This document shows, one piece after another, positions 37,836 through 47,029 of a stretch of 64,000 nt of DNA. Positions within the stretch are counted from its first letter, which is position 1. Each line of letters begins with the position of its first letter. The stretch comes from Nocardia sp. NBC_00565 (GTDB taxonomy: Bacteria; Actinomycetota; Actinomycetes; Mycobacteriales; Mycobacteriaceae), in NCBI RefSeq assembly GCF_036345915.1, contig NZ_CP107785.1:744001-808000 (forward strand). Direction: 5' to 3'. The translations under genes were made by a program, and so were the position numbers. The notes below the pieces were generated by a model. The model worked only from the letters and a program-made list of their open reading frames with translations. It had not been told where the DNA came from and made no database searches.

Positions 37836-37874
37836 CGCCGCGTCGTATTCGACTGATCAGCTGACGATGGCGGT

Positions 37875-38060
37875 ATGAACGATCGGCTGCGGCAGGTCGC
37901 TTGGGACCGGGTGGCCTACGAGCAGCTCAAACGTCAACTTGCGCAACGCGGCTGGACTGACATGAACGCCAATGCCGATGCCGAGGGGCCGCTGATCGTC
38001 GAGATCACCTCGCGAGCAGAAGTGTGGGCAGAGTCTGTCGGCTGGGCTCCGGGGCTTTGA
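37875..38060 (+). CDS. Small hypothetical protein after metF
   Basis: The 61-residue product starts 39 bases after the metF stop, reads MNDRLRQVAWDRVAYEQLKR at its N terminus and continues into an alpha/beta segment (GPLIVEITSRAEVWAESVGW). It is soluble and has no motifs I can name. The amphipathic helix and the position before a strong terminator suggest a real small gene co-transcribed with metF. Confidence 0.45.
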   Translation: MNDRLRQVAWDRVAYEQLKRQLAQRGWTDMNANADAEGPLIVEITSRAEVWAESVGWAPGL

Positions 38061-38088
38061 ACCGGCAGTCCGCTGTGCGGGATGTCCT

Positions 38089-38123
38089 GTCGCTGCCCCG
38101 GTGGTAGGGACCGGGGCAGCGAC
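38089..38123. terminator. Bidirectional terminator between metF unit and the LLM/ABC operon
   Basis: A perfect 14-bp stem (38089-38102 with 38110-38123) encloses a 7-base loop. It lies 4 bases beyond the stop of the minus-strand LLM gene and 28 bases after the plus-strand small gene. Confidence 0.85.
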
Positions 38124-38127
38124 GAAT

Positions 38128-39279
38128 TCATGCCGCGCGAGTTGCGCGCAGGCCCCAGGCGTCGGCGAGGAGGCGGTGGGATTCCAGGCGGTCCTCGTGG
38201 CGGTGGGTGATGCTGGTGACCAGCAGTTCGTTGGCGCCGGTTACGCGTTGGAGGGCTGCGAGCCGTGCCACCACGGTGTTGGGGGAGCCGACGAATTGGG
38301 TGGCCAGGCGATCCTCGACCAGGCGGTGCTGGTCCGGGGTGAGCGGGGTGGCGGTATCGGGGTCGAGGTATTCCGCGGCGCCCGCTCCGGTGCGGATGCT
38401 GTGCACCCAGTGGCCGTAGGTGGACGCGTGGTGCTTGGCGGTGGCGTCGTCGGGGGCGACGACTACGTCCGCGGAGATCACCACATAGGGCTCGGGGTGC
38501 TCGGCCGAGGGGCGGAAGGCGGCCCGGTAGGCCTGGATCGCGTCCAGCGCGGTGCCGGGCGCGACGTGGTACGCGGCGGCGAAGGGTAGGCCGAGTTTGC
38601 CTGCCAGTTCCGCGCTTTCGCTGGCCGAGCTGCCGAAGAGGAACAGTTCGACCTGGGCGCTCTCGCCCGGAACCGCGTGCAGCGCAATACCATCGGCGCT
38701 CTTGTAGGTGCCGTTGAGCAGTGCGCGCACCTCGTCGACCTGATCCGGAAAGTCCGCCGCCTGCGCGCCCTGCTGTTGCAGCGCGCCGATCGAGGCGATG
38801 AACCTCGATTTGTCGGCGATCCGGCCGGGGTCGAAGGGCGGCGGAACCACTACGCCGTCACGGATTTCGGTGCGTCCGGTGACCGTGTCGACGACGGGAT
38901 GCCCGCCCTTCGGATGCGCCGGTTGCGCGCCGAACTGGGTGCGGCGGTGCCCGGATCGGCCCAGGCCCAGATCGAGTCGGCCCGGGTAGAGGGCGTCGAT
39001 GGTGCCGAACGCCTCGACGATGGACGCCGAGGTGTGGTGGCCGACCTGAACCGCGCCGGACCCGACCCGGATGCGCGAGGTCGCCGCGGCGACCAAGCCG
39101 ATCAGCGTGATCGATGACGAACTCGCCACCGACACGAAATGGTGCTCGGCCAGCCAATAGCGGTGGTAGCCCCACTGTTCGGCGTGCTGGGCGAGATCGA
39201 TGGTGTTGCGCAGCGCCTGCTGTGCGCTGGAGCCGGCGCTGATCGGCGACAGATCGAGGATGGACAGCGGGATCGTCAT
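38128..39279 (-). CDS. LLM-class flavin-dependent oxidoreductase (MsnO8 subgroup)
   Basis: The 383-residue TIM-barrel protein begins [20 protein letters not shown], typical of the bacterial-luciferase-like MsnO8 group. It has [10 protein letters not shown] at strand 2, [13 protein letters not shown] and a C-terminal [17 protein letters not shown]. These proteins oxidise small organics with reduced flavin and O2. It is the last gene of the riboswitch-led operon; its ATG overlaps the DUF1684 stop (ATGA). With the first LLM gene it suggests stepwise oxidation of one imported compound. Confidence 0.88.
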   Translation of the reverse strand: MTIPLSILDLSPISAGSSAQQALRNTIDLAQHAEQWGYHRYWLAEHHFVSVASSSSITLIGLVAAATSRIRVGSGAVQVGHHTSASIVEAFGTIDALYPGRLDLGLGRSGHRRTQFGAQPAHPKGGHPVVDTVTGRTEIRDGVVVPPPFDPGRIADKSRFIASIGALQQQGAQAADFPDQVDEVRALLNGTYKSADGIALHAVPGESAQVELFLFGSSASESAELAGKLGLPFAAAYHVAPGTALDAIQAYRAAFRPSAEHPEPYVVISADVVVAPDDATAKHHASTYGHWVHSIRTGAGAAEYLDPDTATPLTPDQHRLVEDRLATQFVGSPNTVVARLAALQRVTGANELLVTSITHRHEDRLESHRLLADAWGLRATRAA

Positions 39280-40082
39280 GCGGACCGTCCTGGGCGCGGA
39301 TGCTGTTCGCCCGCTTCGATGGCCACGCGCAGCCGATTCTCGGCCGGTGCCAGCGGGCAGGTAGCGAAGTCGGTGAAGGCGCAGGGCAGGTTGGCGGCTC
39401 GGTTGAAGTCGAGGCGCACAGTGCCGTCGGCGTCGGGTGCTGCCACCGCGAGCGAGCGGGCCGCCGGATAGGTGGTGACGCCGCTGGTGGCGTCGGTGAA
39501 CAGCACCCGCAGGTTGGCCGGATCGCCGAAGGCGATGACGCGCTCGGTGACCGCGCCGATGGTGAATTCGATGGTGCCCGCGGCGGTGTGGTGGTGTTCG
39601 AGACCGTCGACGACCGCGCCGGTGGTGACGGTGCGCGGTGTGTCGAACGCCTCGAAGCGGCCCTCGATCACCCAGTGCGGATCCGGTGCGTAGGCCGGAA
39701 TGCCCGCGAAACTCAGCAAGCTCGGCGCGGACGGATCGTGCACTCGCACCGCGTAGAGTCCACTGCGCCGGATCACCTCGAGCACCCGATTCTCGTGCCG
39801 CACGTTGAGTCCCGGCGCGCCCTCGGTGGGAGCGATGATCTGCACGCCCGCGATGCCGGTGCCCGCGAATTCCAGGCGGTCGGCGGGCTGGGCGGTGATG
39901 AACACCTTATCGTCGGTGACCCACCAGGTGCCAGGCACGTCCGGGAGTCGCTCGGGTTGGTCGGTGAGCCAATGCAATCCGGTCAGACTCAGGAAGCCGA
40001 GCGGATCGCGCAGCTGATCCGCCCTGGCGTGCTGCCACTGCGTCCACTCGGTTTCGAAAAGACTGGTGATGCTTGTCGTCAT
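39276..40082 (-). CDS. DUF1684 protein
   Basis: The 268-residue soluble protein has the DUF1684 pattern: [14 protein letters not shown] at the N terminus, then a beta-rich middle, and [30 protein letters not shown] near the C terminus. The conserved Asp-Phe-Asn-Arg and Cys-Pro-Leu motifs are intact. The biochemical function of the family is not established. It is coupled on both sides by ATGA overlaps (ABC ATPase upstream, LLM oxidoreductase downstream), so it very likely acts in the same pathway. Confidence 0.85.
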   Translation of the reverse strand: MTTSITSLFETEWTQWQHARADQLRDPLGFLSLTGLHWLTDQPERLPDVPGTWWVTDDKVFITAQPADRLEFAGTGIAGVQIIAPTEGAPGLNVRHENRVLEVIRRSGLYAVRVHDPSAPSLLSFAGIPAYAPDPHWVIEGRFEAFDTPRTVTTGAVVDGLEHHHTAAGTIEFTIGAVTERVIAFGDPANLRVLFTDATSGVTTYPAARSLAVAAPDADGTVRLDFNRAANLPCAFTDFATCPLAPAENRLRVAIEAGEQHPRPGRSA

Positions 40083-41743
40083 GACGCTCTGGCTCCTTCG
40101 AGAGTGGAATTTTCGGCGGCGGGATATCGGTGTCGGGGGGCTGGGATGGCCGAGAGCAGCTCGCGGGTGTACTCGTGCTGCGGGTTGTCGAAAATGTCGG
40201 CGGTGGTACCGGATTCGACGATGCGGCCCTGGCGCATCACTGCGACACGGTCGCTGATGCGGCGCACCACGGCCAGGTCGTGTGAGATGAACAGGTAGCT
40301 CAGGCCGAGTTCGGTTTGCAGACGGTCCAGCAGTTCCAGGATCTGCGCCTGCACCGAGGCGTCGAGCGCGGAGACCGGCTCGTCGAGTACCAGCAGGTCC
40401 GGATGCAGGGCCAGAGCGCGGGCGATGGCGACGCGTTGGCGTTGTCCGCCGGACAATTCCGCGGGTCGGCGCTGAGCGAAATTCTCCGGCAGCGCGACCT
40501 GGCCGAGCAGTTCGCGGACCCGTGCCTGCCTGGCCCTGCGGTCGCCGACCGCATACGCGCGCAGCGGTTCCTCGATGATCGACCCGACCCGCCAGCGCGG
40601 ATCCAATGAGCTGTACGGATTCTGGTAGACCACCTGGAAGCGCTGTCGCAACGCCCGCAGTCGTCCAGCCTTCACCGTGGTCAGGTCGTGTCCGTCGAAG
40701 GTGATCGCACCGCTGTCGGGTTCGGTGAGCCGCAACGCGATGCGTGCGGTGGTCGATTTGCCGGAGCCGGATTCGCCCACCAGCGAGAGGGTTTCGCCGC
40801 GACCGAGCTCGAAGCCGACGCCCGCCACCGCGGCCACCGAACCACCGGCCTGCGCGCGGAAGCTCTTGTGTACGTCCCGAATCGTGAGCAGCGGCGGGCC
40901 GTCACTTGTGCGCGGTGTACGGAAGCCTTCGAACGGGGCCAGACTGGGCGAGGCCGCGAGCAGCCGTTTGGTGTACGGATGCCGGGGCTCGGCGAGGACC
41001 GTTGCCGTCGGCCCGGTTTCGACGATCTCCCCGCCGCTCAACACCACCAGCCGATCGGCCCGTTCAGCGGCGATCGCGAGATCGTGGGTGATCAGCAGGA
41101 CCGCGGTGCCTCGGGCCGCAGTCTGCGCCGCGAGTTTGTCGAGCACCCGCCGCGCCACTGTGGCGTCGAGCGCGCTGGTCGGCTCGTCGGCGATCACCAA
41201 CTCCGGTCCGGCGATCAATGCCGCCGCGATCAGCACCCGCTGTCGCTGCCCGCCGGACAACTCGTGCGGATATTGCGTGGCCCGCAACTCCGGGCGATCC
41301 AGTCCGGCGTCGGCCAGCAGCTCGATCGCCCGCGCTGCCGCATCGCGCCGATCGGCCAGTCCGTGCACGAACAGCGTTTCGGCGACCTGATCACCGACGC
41401 GCCGTACCGGATTCAGCGACAGCCCGGGATCCTGCGGCACGAATCCGATCCGCCTCCCGCGAATCCGCCGCAGCGCCCGCTCGGACCCGGTTTCCACCGG
41501 CTGCCCGTCGAACGTGATCGTCCCGCCGGTGATCTCGGCATTCGCACCGAGTAAGCCGATCACCGACTGCGCCAATGTCGATTTACCGGAACCGGATTCA
41601 CCGACCAGCGCGACCACCTCGCCGCGCGTGACGGTCAGCGATGCGCCGGAGAGGGCGTCGATCGCCCCGCTGTCGGAGTGGTAGCGGACCTGGAGCCCGT
41701 CGATGCGCAGCAGTGGTTCTGACGTTCGGGCTTCGTCGCTCAT
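40079..41743 (-). CDS. Fused double ATP-binding subunit of a peptide/nickel-type ABC importer
   Basis: The 554-residue protein contains two complete ABC domains. The first has [31 protein letters not shown] and [11 protein letters not shown]. The second has [31 protein letters not shown] and [11 protein letters not shown]. This joins the DppD and DppF (OppD/OppF) subunits in one chain. It powers the adjacent permease pair. The ATG at 41743 overlaps the permease stop (ATGA). All Walker and signature residues are intact in both halves. Confidence 0.92.
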   Translation of the reverse strand: MSDEARTSEPLLRIDGLQVRYHSDSGAIDALSGASLTVTRGEVVALVGESGSGKSTLAQSVIGLLGANAEITGGTITFDGQPVETGSERALRRIRGRRIGFVPQDPGLSLNPVRRVGDQVAETLFVHGLADRRDAAARAIELLADAGLDRPELRATQYPHELSGGQRQRVLIAAALIAGPELVIADEPTSALDATVARRVLDKLAAQTAARGTAVLLITHDLAIAAERADRLVVLSGGEIVETGPTATVLAEPRHPYTKRLLAASPSLAPFEGFRTPRTSDGPPLLTIRDVHKSFRAQAGGSVAAVAGVGFELGRGETLSLVGESGSGKSTTARIALRLTEPDSGAITFDGHDLTTVKAGRLRALRQRFQVVYQNPYSSLDPRWRVGSIIEEPLRAYAVGDRRARQARVRELLGQVALPENFAQRRPAELSGGQRQRVAIARALALHPDLLVLDEPVSALDASVQAQILELLDRLQTELGLSYLFISHDLAVVRRISDRVAVMRQGRIVESGTTADIFDNPQHEYTRELLSAIPAPRHRYPAAENSTLEGARAS

Positions 41744-42612
41744 GCGTTCTGACTCCTTCCTATCGCACGGCCGAGACGTTGGGCCGAGACCACGACCGCG
41801 ACGATCACCAGACCGGGCAGGGTGGTCATCCACCATGCGGTGGCGAGGTAGTTGCGGCCCTCGGAAATCAGTGCGCCCCACTCGGGGGTAGGGGGTTTCG
41901 CGCCGTAGCCGAGGAAACTCAGGGCCGAGACCGCGAGCACCGCCATACCGAATTCGACGGCGGCCAGTGCGAGCACCGGCTGATAGGAGTTCGGCAGCAC
42001 GTGGCGGCCCAGCACGGTGTACCAGCGCACCCCGGATGCGTGCGCCGCCTCCACATACGGCGCCTGCCGCACCCGCAGCACCTCCGAGCGCAGCACGCGG
42101 GCGAAGTTGGCGATCAGCGAAACACCCACCGCGATGGCCACATTGCGGGTGCCGAAGCCGAGCGCGGTCACCAGCGCCAGTGACAGCAGCAGCGACGGAA
42201 TGGACAGCAGTACGTCGACGAGTCGCATGATGACCGTGTCGACGAATCCGCCGATCGATCCGGACAGCAGTCCGAGCGCCGAACCCACCACCAGCGCGAT
42301 CGCCACCGCGGACAGGGTCGCGGTGAGCGACAGACCCGCGCCGTGCACCATGCGGGTGTACAGATCGCGACCGAGATTGTCGGTGCCGAACCAATGTTGG
42401 GCGCTGGGCCCCTGGAACTTCTGGGCCGGCACCCCGGTCAGCGGATCACCGCTGGCGAAAACCGAGGGGAACAGTGCCCAGCCGAGCGCGAGCAGGGCGA
42501 CCGCGCCGGACAGCAGCACTACCGCATTGCCGCGCACGGACTTCCACGACAGAACGGGTCGGCGCAGTCGCGGCAGCGCCAACCGACGGCCCTCGTCCAC
42601 CACATCAACCAT
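41740..42612 (-). CDS. DppC-type permease of peptide/nickel ABC importer
   Basis: The 290-residue permease has five or six helices. The N-terminal OppC-like segment carries HWFGTDNLGRDLYTR, the cytoplasmic EAA loop region EAAHASGVRWYTVLGRHVLPN, and a final LGRAIGR. It forms the channel with the DppB-type partner. The ATG at 42612 overlaps the upstream permease stop by 8 bases. The EAA loop is well conserved, so it should couple to the fused ATPase. Confidence 0.9.
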   Translation of the reverse strand: MVDVVDEGRRLALPRLRRPVLSWKSVRGNAVVLLSGAVALLALGWALFPSVFASGDPLTGVPAQKFQGPSAQHWFGTDNLGRDLYTRMVHGAGLSLTATLSAVAIALVVGSALGLLSGSIGGFVDTVIMRLVDVLLSIPSLLLSLALVTALGFGTRNVAIAVGVSLIANFARVLRSEVLRVRQAPYVEAAHASGVRWYTVLGRHVLPNSYQPVLALAAVEFGMAVLAVSALSFLGYGAKPPTPEWGALISEGRNYLATAWWMTTLPGLVIVAVVVSAQRLGRAIGRSQNA

Positions 42613-43615
42613 GGGCCGGCACCTCCTCGGCGTCGGTGCGGACGGCGGTGTCCGGCTCGGAATCGGTTGTCGCACCGCTGGACCGGCTCGCGATGCGCGG
42701 GTCGAGCAGCGGATAGAGCAGATCCACCGCGAGATTCACGGTGACGAAGACGGTCGAGGTGAGCAGCACGATGCCCTGCACGACCGGAATGTCCTGGGCC
42801 AGCACCGAGGTCTGGGTGAGGCGGCCGATGCCCTGGCGAGCGAAGACGGTCTCCACCACCACGGATCCGGCGAGCATATTGCCGACCAGCACCCCGGCGA
42901 TGGTGAACGTCGGCACGCTGGCCGGGCGCAGCACATGCTTGCGCAGCACCCAGGACCGCGAACCGCCCTTGGCCAGCGCCACATCCACGAACGGCTGGCG
43001 CCAGGTCGATGCCAGTCCGGTCGCCAGCACCTGGGCGAGCACCGCGCCGATCGGAATGGCGAGGGTGAGCGCGGGCAGGACCGTACCGGCGAACCCGTGA
43101 CCGCCGAACGCCGGGGCGAGGCGCCAGCGGAACGAGAACAGTTGCAGCAGCAGTAATCCGGTCCAGAACGTCGGCACCGAAACCCCGAGGGAGGGCAGTG
43201 AGCTGAGTGCATCGCGTAACCACGGGCGTCGGACATAGGTCGCCGCGAAGGCCAGGCTCACGCCGCCGATCACCGCGAAAAGCAGTGCCAGACCGGTCAA
43301 TTCGAGGGTATTGGGCAGGTTGTCGCCCAGTACTCCGGTGACCGGCTGCCCGGTGCCGATGGAATGCCCGAGGTCACCGCTGAGCGCATGCGTCAGCGCC
43401 GTCCAATACTGCTCCCACAGTGGTTTATCCAGCCCGTAGCGTGCCTGCAGTTCGGCGATCGCGGCCTTGTCGACCGGCGTGCCTGCACCCGCGCCGTCGA
43501 CCGCGATGGACACCGGATCGGCGGGCAGCAGGTAGAGCACCACGAACGAGATGGTGAAGGCCGCCCACAGCACCCACACTGCCTGTAGCAGCCGGACAAC
43601 CACATAGCGCGTCAT
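42605..43615 (-). CDS. DppB-type permease of peptide/nickel ABC importer
   Basis: The 336-residue membrane protein begins YVVVRLLQAVWVLWAAFTIS with the DppB N-terminal helix, has LPADPVSIAVDG, the GDLGHSIGTGQPV loop and the EAA-like DVALAKGGSRSWVLRKHVLR. The last 25 residues are a polar tail. It follows the binding-protein gene by 2 bases. With the DppC-type subunit it makes a type I importer for peptides, opines or similar small organics; the substrate cannot be read directly. Confidence 0.9.
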   Translation of the reverse strand: MTRYVVVRLLQAVWVLWAAFTISFVVLYLLPADPVSIAVDGAGAGTPVDKAAIAELQARYGLDKPLWEQYWTALTHALSGDLGHSIGTGQPVTGVLGDNLPNTLELTGLALLFAVIGGVSLAFAATYVRRPWLRDALSSLPSLGVSVPTFWTGLLLLQLFSFRWRLAPAFGGHGFAGTVLPALTLAIPIGAVLAQVLATGLASTWRQPFVDVALAKGGSRSWVLRKHVLRPASVPTFTIAGVLVGNMLAGSVVVETVFARQGIGRLTQTSVLAQDIPVVQGIVLLTSTVFVTVNLAVDLLYPLLDPRIASRSSGATTDSEPDTAVRTDAEEVPAHG

Positions 43616-43617
43616 GA

Positions 43618-45237
43618 CTAGTGCCCGCTCAGCCAGGCGTCGAAGAACTGCAGTCGGGCCGAGGCCTCGAACTTCAGATCCTGCACGCTGTGCCCGACAC
43701 CGATGGCCTGGGACAGCTCGACCGTCGGAATCCACAGACCCGCGTCCAACACCTCCTGCTGCGCGGAACGGATCAGCGCGGCGCGCGCGCCGGTCTCCAC
43801 CGTGCTCAGCTCGCGGTCGAGCAGGTCGTCGAGCGCAGGGATACGTTCGCGCGCATTGAGATTGCGACCGTCGACGCTGAACGTGGACCGCAGGATGTCG
43901 CCGTCGGCGCGGGTGGTGTTGTAGTAGGTGGTGTCGAAGTCCTTGGAGTTCTGGCGCGCGGTGTTCTCGGCGGTTCCCGCCAGGTCCAGCTTCAGGTCGA
44001 CGCCGACCTGCCGCAGCTGCTGCTGCACGAGTTCGAGAATCGCCTGATTACCGGCGAACGCCTGGCCGAACAGGACCGCGAAGGACAACCGCTCGCCATT
44101 TTTCACGCGGATGCCATCACCGCCGGGCGTCCAGCCTGCTTGGTCGAGGAGGGTGCGTGCCTTCGCCGGATCGTAGGTCAGCTGCGCCGAGAGGTCCTGA
44201 TAGCCGGGCGTGGTGCTGGCCAGCGTGCTGGTCGCGGGCTTGAAGTCGGGGCCGAGCACGGTATCGACCAACTGCTTGCGGTCGATGGCGGGCACCAGCG
44301 CCCGGCGCACCGCGGGATCGCGCAGCGGGCCACGGGTCACATTCGGCTGGATGCCGAATGGCACACCGGGATTCGCGGTGGTGAGCACCCGGCCGCCGGC
44401 CGCCTCGATCTGCGGGGCGTCCTGCGGTAGGGCGTCGCTGGCGGCGTCGAGCTGACCGGAGGTGAGACTGCCGGTGCGAACACCGGATTCGGGTACCACC
44501 GTGAATTCGATCTTGTCCAGATAGGCCTCGCCCCGGTGCGCGAAGACCGCCGAACCCCAGTTGTAGCCGACCCGTTTGGCCAGCGTCGCCGAGGCGTCCT
44601 GGCGGTAGGCCGCGTAGGTGAACGGCCCGCTGCCGACATTGTCGCCGAGGCAGCGCTGATCGGCGGATTTGGCGGTGGTGACATCGGCCTGGATGCCGAG
44701 CTGCGCGGTCGAGGACGCCTGCAGGAACTGTGCGTTCGGCTGGCTGAACTCCACGCGCGCGGTCAACTTGTCGACCGCGGTCGTGCCGACATAATTCGTC
44801 AGGTAGCTGGAGCCCAACGGCGTCTTGGCCGCGCCGAGCTTGATCACCGAATCGAAGGTCCTCTGCACCGATGCCGCGGTGAGCGCAGTGCCGTCGCTGA
44901 AGGTAACGCCATCGGTGAGATGGAAGGTGAAGACCTTCGCATCGGGGCTGATCTCCCAGCTCTGGGCCAGCCACGGCTTCAGCTCACCGGTCTTCGGATC
45001 CTGATCGGTCAGCGAATCCACGATCTGGCGGGTCACATACAGCGTCTGGTTGGTGCCGGACTGCGCCGGATCCGAGCAGGTCGGGGCCTGTGACAGTCCG
45101 TAGCGCAGGGTGCCCCCCGGCTGCGGCGGGCCCGCGTCGCCGCCCGACGTTGCCGAATCACTGCCGCAGGCGGCCAGGCTCGCGGCCGCGGTGACGGCGG
45201 CGGCCACGGCCGCGATTCGGTGGCGGGGTCTGATCAC
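43618..45237 (-). CDS. Family 5 substrate-binding lipoprotein of ABC importer
   Basis: The 539-residue protein has a lipoprotein signal (AAVAAAVTAAASLAACGSD, Cys at residue 24) and the SBP family 5 body: GTLRYGLSQAPTCSDPAQS, LKPWLAQSWEISPDAKVFTF, VKNGERLSFAVLFGQ and the C-terminal DAGLWIPTVELSQ. It captures the substrate outside the membrane for the DppBC-type permease. The start is a GTG overlapping the LLM stop (GTGA at 45234-45237). Sequence alone does not say whether it binds peptides or a sulfur compound. Confidence 0.9.
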   Translation of the reverse strand: MIRPRHRIAAVAAAVTAAASLAACGSDSATSGGDAGPPQPGGTLRYGLSQAPTCSDPAQSGTNQTLYVTRQIVDSLTDQDPKTGELKPWLAQSWEISPDAKVFTFHLTDGVTFSDGTALTAASVQRTFDSVIKLGAAKTPLGSSYLTNYVGTTAVDKLTARVEFSQPNAQFLQASSTAQLGIQADVTTAKSADQRCLGDNVGSGPFTYAAYRQDASATLAKRVGYNWGSAVFAHRGEAYLDKIEFTVVPESGVRTGSLTSGQLDAASDALPQDAPQIEAAGGRVLTTANPGVPFGIQPNVTRGPLRDPAVRRALVPAIDRKQLVDTVLGPDFKPATSTLASTTPGYQDLSAQLTYDPAKARTLLDQAGWTPGGDGIRVKNGERLSFAVLFGQAFAGNQAILELVQQQLRQVGVDLKLDLAGTAENTARQNSKDFDTTYYNTTRADGDILRSTFSVDGRNLNARERIPALDDLLDRELSTVETGARAALIRSAQQEVLDAGLWIPTVELSQAIGVGHSVQDLKFEASARLQFFDAWLSGH

Positions 45238-46391
45238 TGTGGAGCTCCAGATGTTTCGGTGCGGACGAGTTCGCCGCGGGAATCGATGTCGTAGTCGGTC
45301 GGTCGGGCCGATCCGTTCGTGGTTGCGACGCTGGTGTTTTCGCTGCTCGCGGTGGCCAATGGCCGACTCGGGAAGCGGCCGCGCAGTTCCGGGGCGACCT
45401 CGGCCTGGAAGAGCTCGAGACTGCCGCGATGCTGCACCTCGGTGCGACCGTCACGTTCGGCGGACAGATGGGTCACCTCGTGACCGAATTGCTCGTGCTG
45501 GTGGCCGACCTTGTCGATCACCTGCTCCGGGCTACCGATGAGCGCCGAACTGCGGGTGACGAAATCGTCGAGCGTCTCGAATACCACCGGCAGCCCGAGC
45601 TTTCGGGCCAGGGCCAGCCGCGCCTGGAAGATCGGGCGGTACACCTCGCGGGCTTCCTGGGACGTCTTGGCTATGTGCAGTCCCGCCGTGCCCGCACCGA
45701 CCAGGGCATCGGCCGGGTCGTGCCCGTAGTGCGCCCAGCGTTCCCGATAGTGGCGCACCAATTCGGCATACGGCTCGATCGAATATGTGACATTCGCCGA
45801 GAACAGCGGATCACCCTGGCGCGCGGCGAGTTCCACCGAATCGCGACTGGTCGCGCTGCCGTGCCAGATCCGGATGCGCGGTTGCAGCGGCCGCGGCAGC
45901 GCCTTGGCCGCGACCAGCTCCGGGCGGAACCGGCCGGACCAGGTCACGCTGTCGCTGTCCCACAGTGCCCGGAACAGTTCGTAGCCTTCGCGATTGCGAT
46001 CCCACTGATCGTCGGTGGTGACGTGGTACAGCTTTGCCTGCGCCGCGCCGTTGCCCTTGCCGATAATGAGTTCGAGGCGTCCACCGGAGAGGTTGTCCAG
46101 CGTCGAGTAGTCCTCGAACGCGCGGACCGGATCGAGCAGGCTGAGCGTGGTGACGGCGGTGAACAGACTGATCCGCGAGGTGACCGCCGCAATGTGGCTG
46201 AGGAGCACCGGCGGTGCGGCCGAGAGGAACGGATCCTCGTGCCGCTCACCGACAGCGAAGCCGTCGAAGCCGAGTTCCTCGGCGAGGCGGGCCTGTTCGA
46301 TCACATCGCGCAACCGCTCCCTGGTCTCGGGCAGTCGTCCGGTGACCGGATCGGGCACCCGGGTGACGAGGGTGAACAGCAGGAACTTCAT
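45234..46391 (-). CDS. LLM-class flavin-dependent monooxygenase
   Basis: The 385-residue luciferase-like protein starts MKFLLFTLVTRVPDPVTG and has FDGFAVGERHEDPFLSAAPP, LDNLSGGRLELIIGKGNG and IWHGSATSRDSVELAARQGD. It should use FMNH2 and O2 to oxidise a small substrate; the group includes alkanesulfonate-type and related monooxygenases. The ATG at 46391 overlaps the stop of the preceding small ORF (ATGA). Being first after the riboswitch-controlled ORF, its translation depends on SAM level through coupling. Confidence 0.88.
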   Translation of the reverse strand: MKFLLFTLVTRVPDPVTGRLPETRERLRDVIEQARLAEELGFDGFAVGERHEDPFLSAAPPVLLSHIAAVTSRISLFTAVTTLSLLDPVRAFEDYSTLDNLSGGRLELIIGKGNGAAQAKLYHVTTDDQWDRNREGYELFRALWDSDSVTWSGRFRPELVAAKALPRPLQPRIRIWHGSATSRDSVELAARQGDPLFSANVTYSIEPYAELVRHYRERWAHYGHDPADALVGAGTAGLHIAKTSQEAREVYRPIFQARLALARKLGLPVVFETLDDFVTRSSALIGSPEQVIDKVGHQHEQFGHEVTHLSAERDGRTEVQHRGSLELFQAEVAPELRGRFPSRPLATASSENTSVATTNGSARPTDYDIDSRGELVRTETSGAPQ

Positions 46392-46594
46392 GCGCGGACT
46401 CCCACCGGCCCGTGGATGAATTGCGCGAGCAGCACGAGTGCGATCGCGCTGACCACCCAACGCCAGGGGTGCCAGGCTTTGGCGACCGTCGGTGCGGTCG
46501 CTACGGCACGCCCGGGTGCTGTGGCATCGGGCGGGTGGGCACCCGGTATCGGAACATCCGATACTGGGGCATCGGATGCGACGGACGCGCTCAT
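46388..46594 (-). CDS. 68-residue single-helix membrane ORF, like the N terminus of an amino acid ABC permease
   Basis: The product has an Ala/Pro-rich cytoplasmic stretch followed by AKAWHPWRWVVSAIALVLLA, which closely resembles the first transmembrane segment of HisM-type permeases, and then stops. It is probably a truncated permease kept as the first, riboswitch-controlled cistron. GGAGGA sits 9 bases before the ATG at 46594 and forms part of the riboswitch expression platform. Its stop overlaps the LLM start, so it couples translation even if the peptide has no function. Confidence 0.65.
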   Translation of the reverse strand: MSASVASDAPVSDVPIPGAHPPDATAPGRAVATAPTVAKAWHPWRWVVSAIALVLLAQFIHGPVGVRA

Positions 46595-46603
46595 GGTTTC
46601 GGT

Positions 46604-46695
46604 TCCTCCATCGTTCCCGGCGGAAGCACCCGCACCCGGTGACCGGGGGGTTGCTGCGACGTCGACGAGCCAGGTCTCTCGGTCGCTCTGGATGG
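46604..46695 (-). promoter_or_regulatory. SAM-I (S-box) riboswitch controlling the LLM/ABC operon
   Basis: Read on the minus strand, the conserved S-box parts occur in order: P1 5' strand CCAUC (46691-46695), AGAG, P2 GCGAC/GUCGC, the GAGAGA internal loop, GGCUCG, GCAACC, hairpin P3 CCCGG-UCA-CCGGG, GGUGCUUCC, and P1 3' strand GAUGG (46608-46612). The last two G of P1 are the first two G of the GGAGGA ribosome site of the following ORF. SAM binding would stabilise P1 and block translation, so the operon should be on when SAM (sulfur) is scarce. Confidence 0.88.
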
Positions 46696-47029
46696 TGTCC
46701 GACGCCGAGCACGGGTCGGGTCAATGGGTCTAGCCGAAATATCATGCGAAGCAGGCGAAGTCCGGCACAAGGGTACGAATCACGGTGAGCGCAGACCTTG
46801 TCCGAAAGGTTGTGAACAGGGACTATTGTGCGGATCGTGTGGTAGCTCCTGATGCGCCCGCCCTGCTCGTGGCCGCGTATTTCGCCTGGAGCGCCCGGAC
46901 GGCGTGTCGTCGCGACAGCCCGATACGGCGTGCGGCGCGCGGGTGTCGCCCGCCGAAATCAGCGTAGTTGCGGAGGTTTGCCGGAGTACTCTCGGACCTC
47001 GATCGTGCCCGACGATGAGGAGGTCCACT

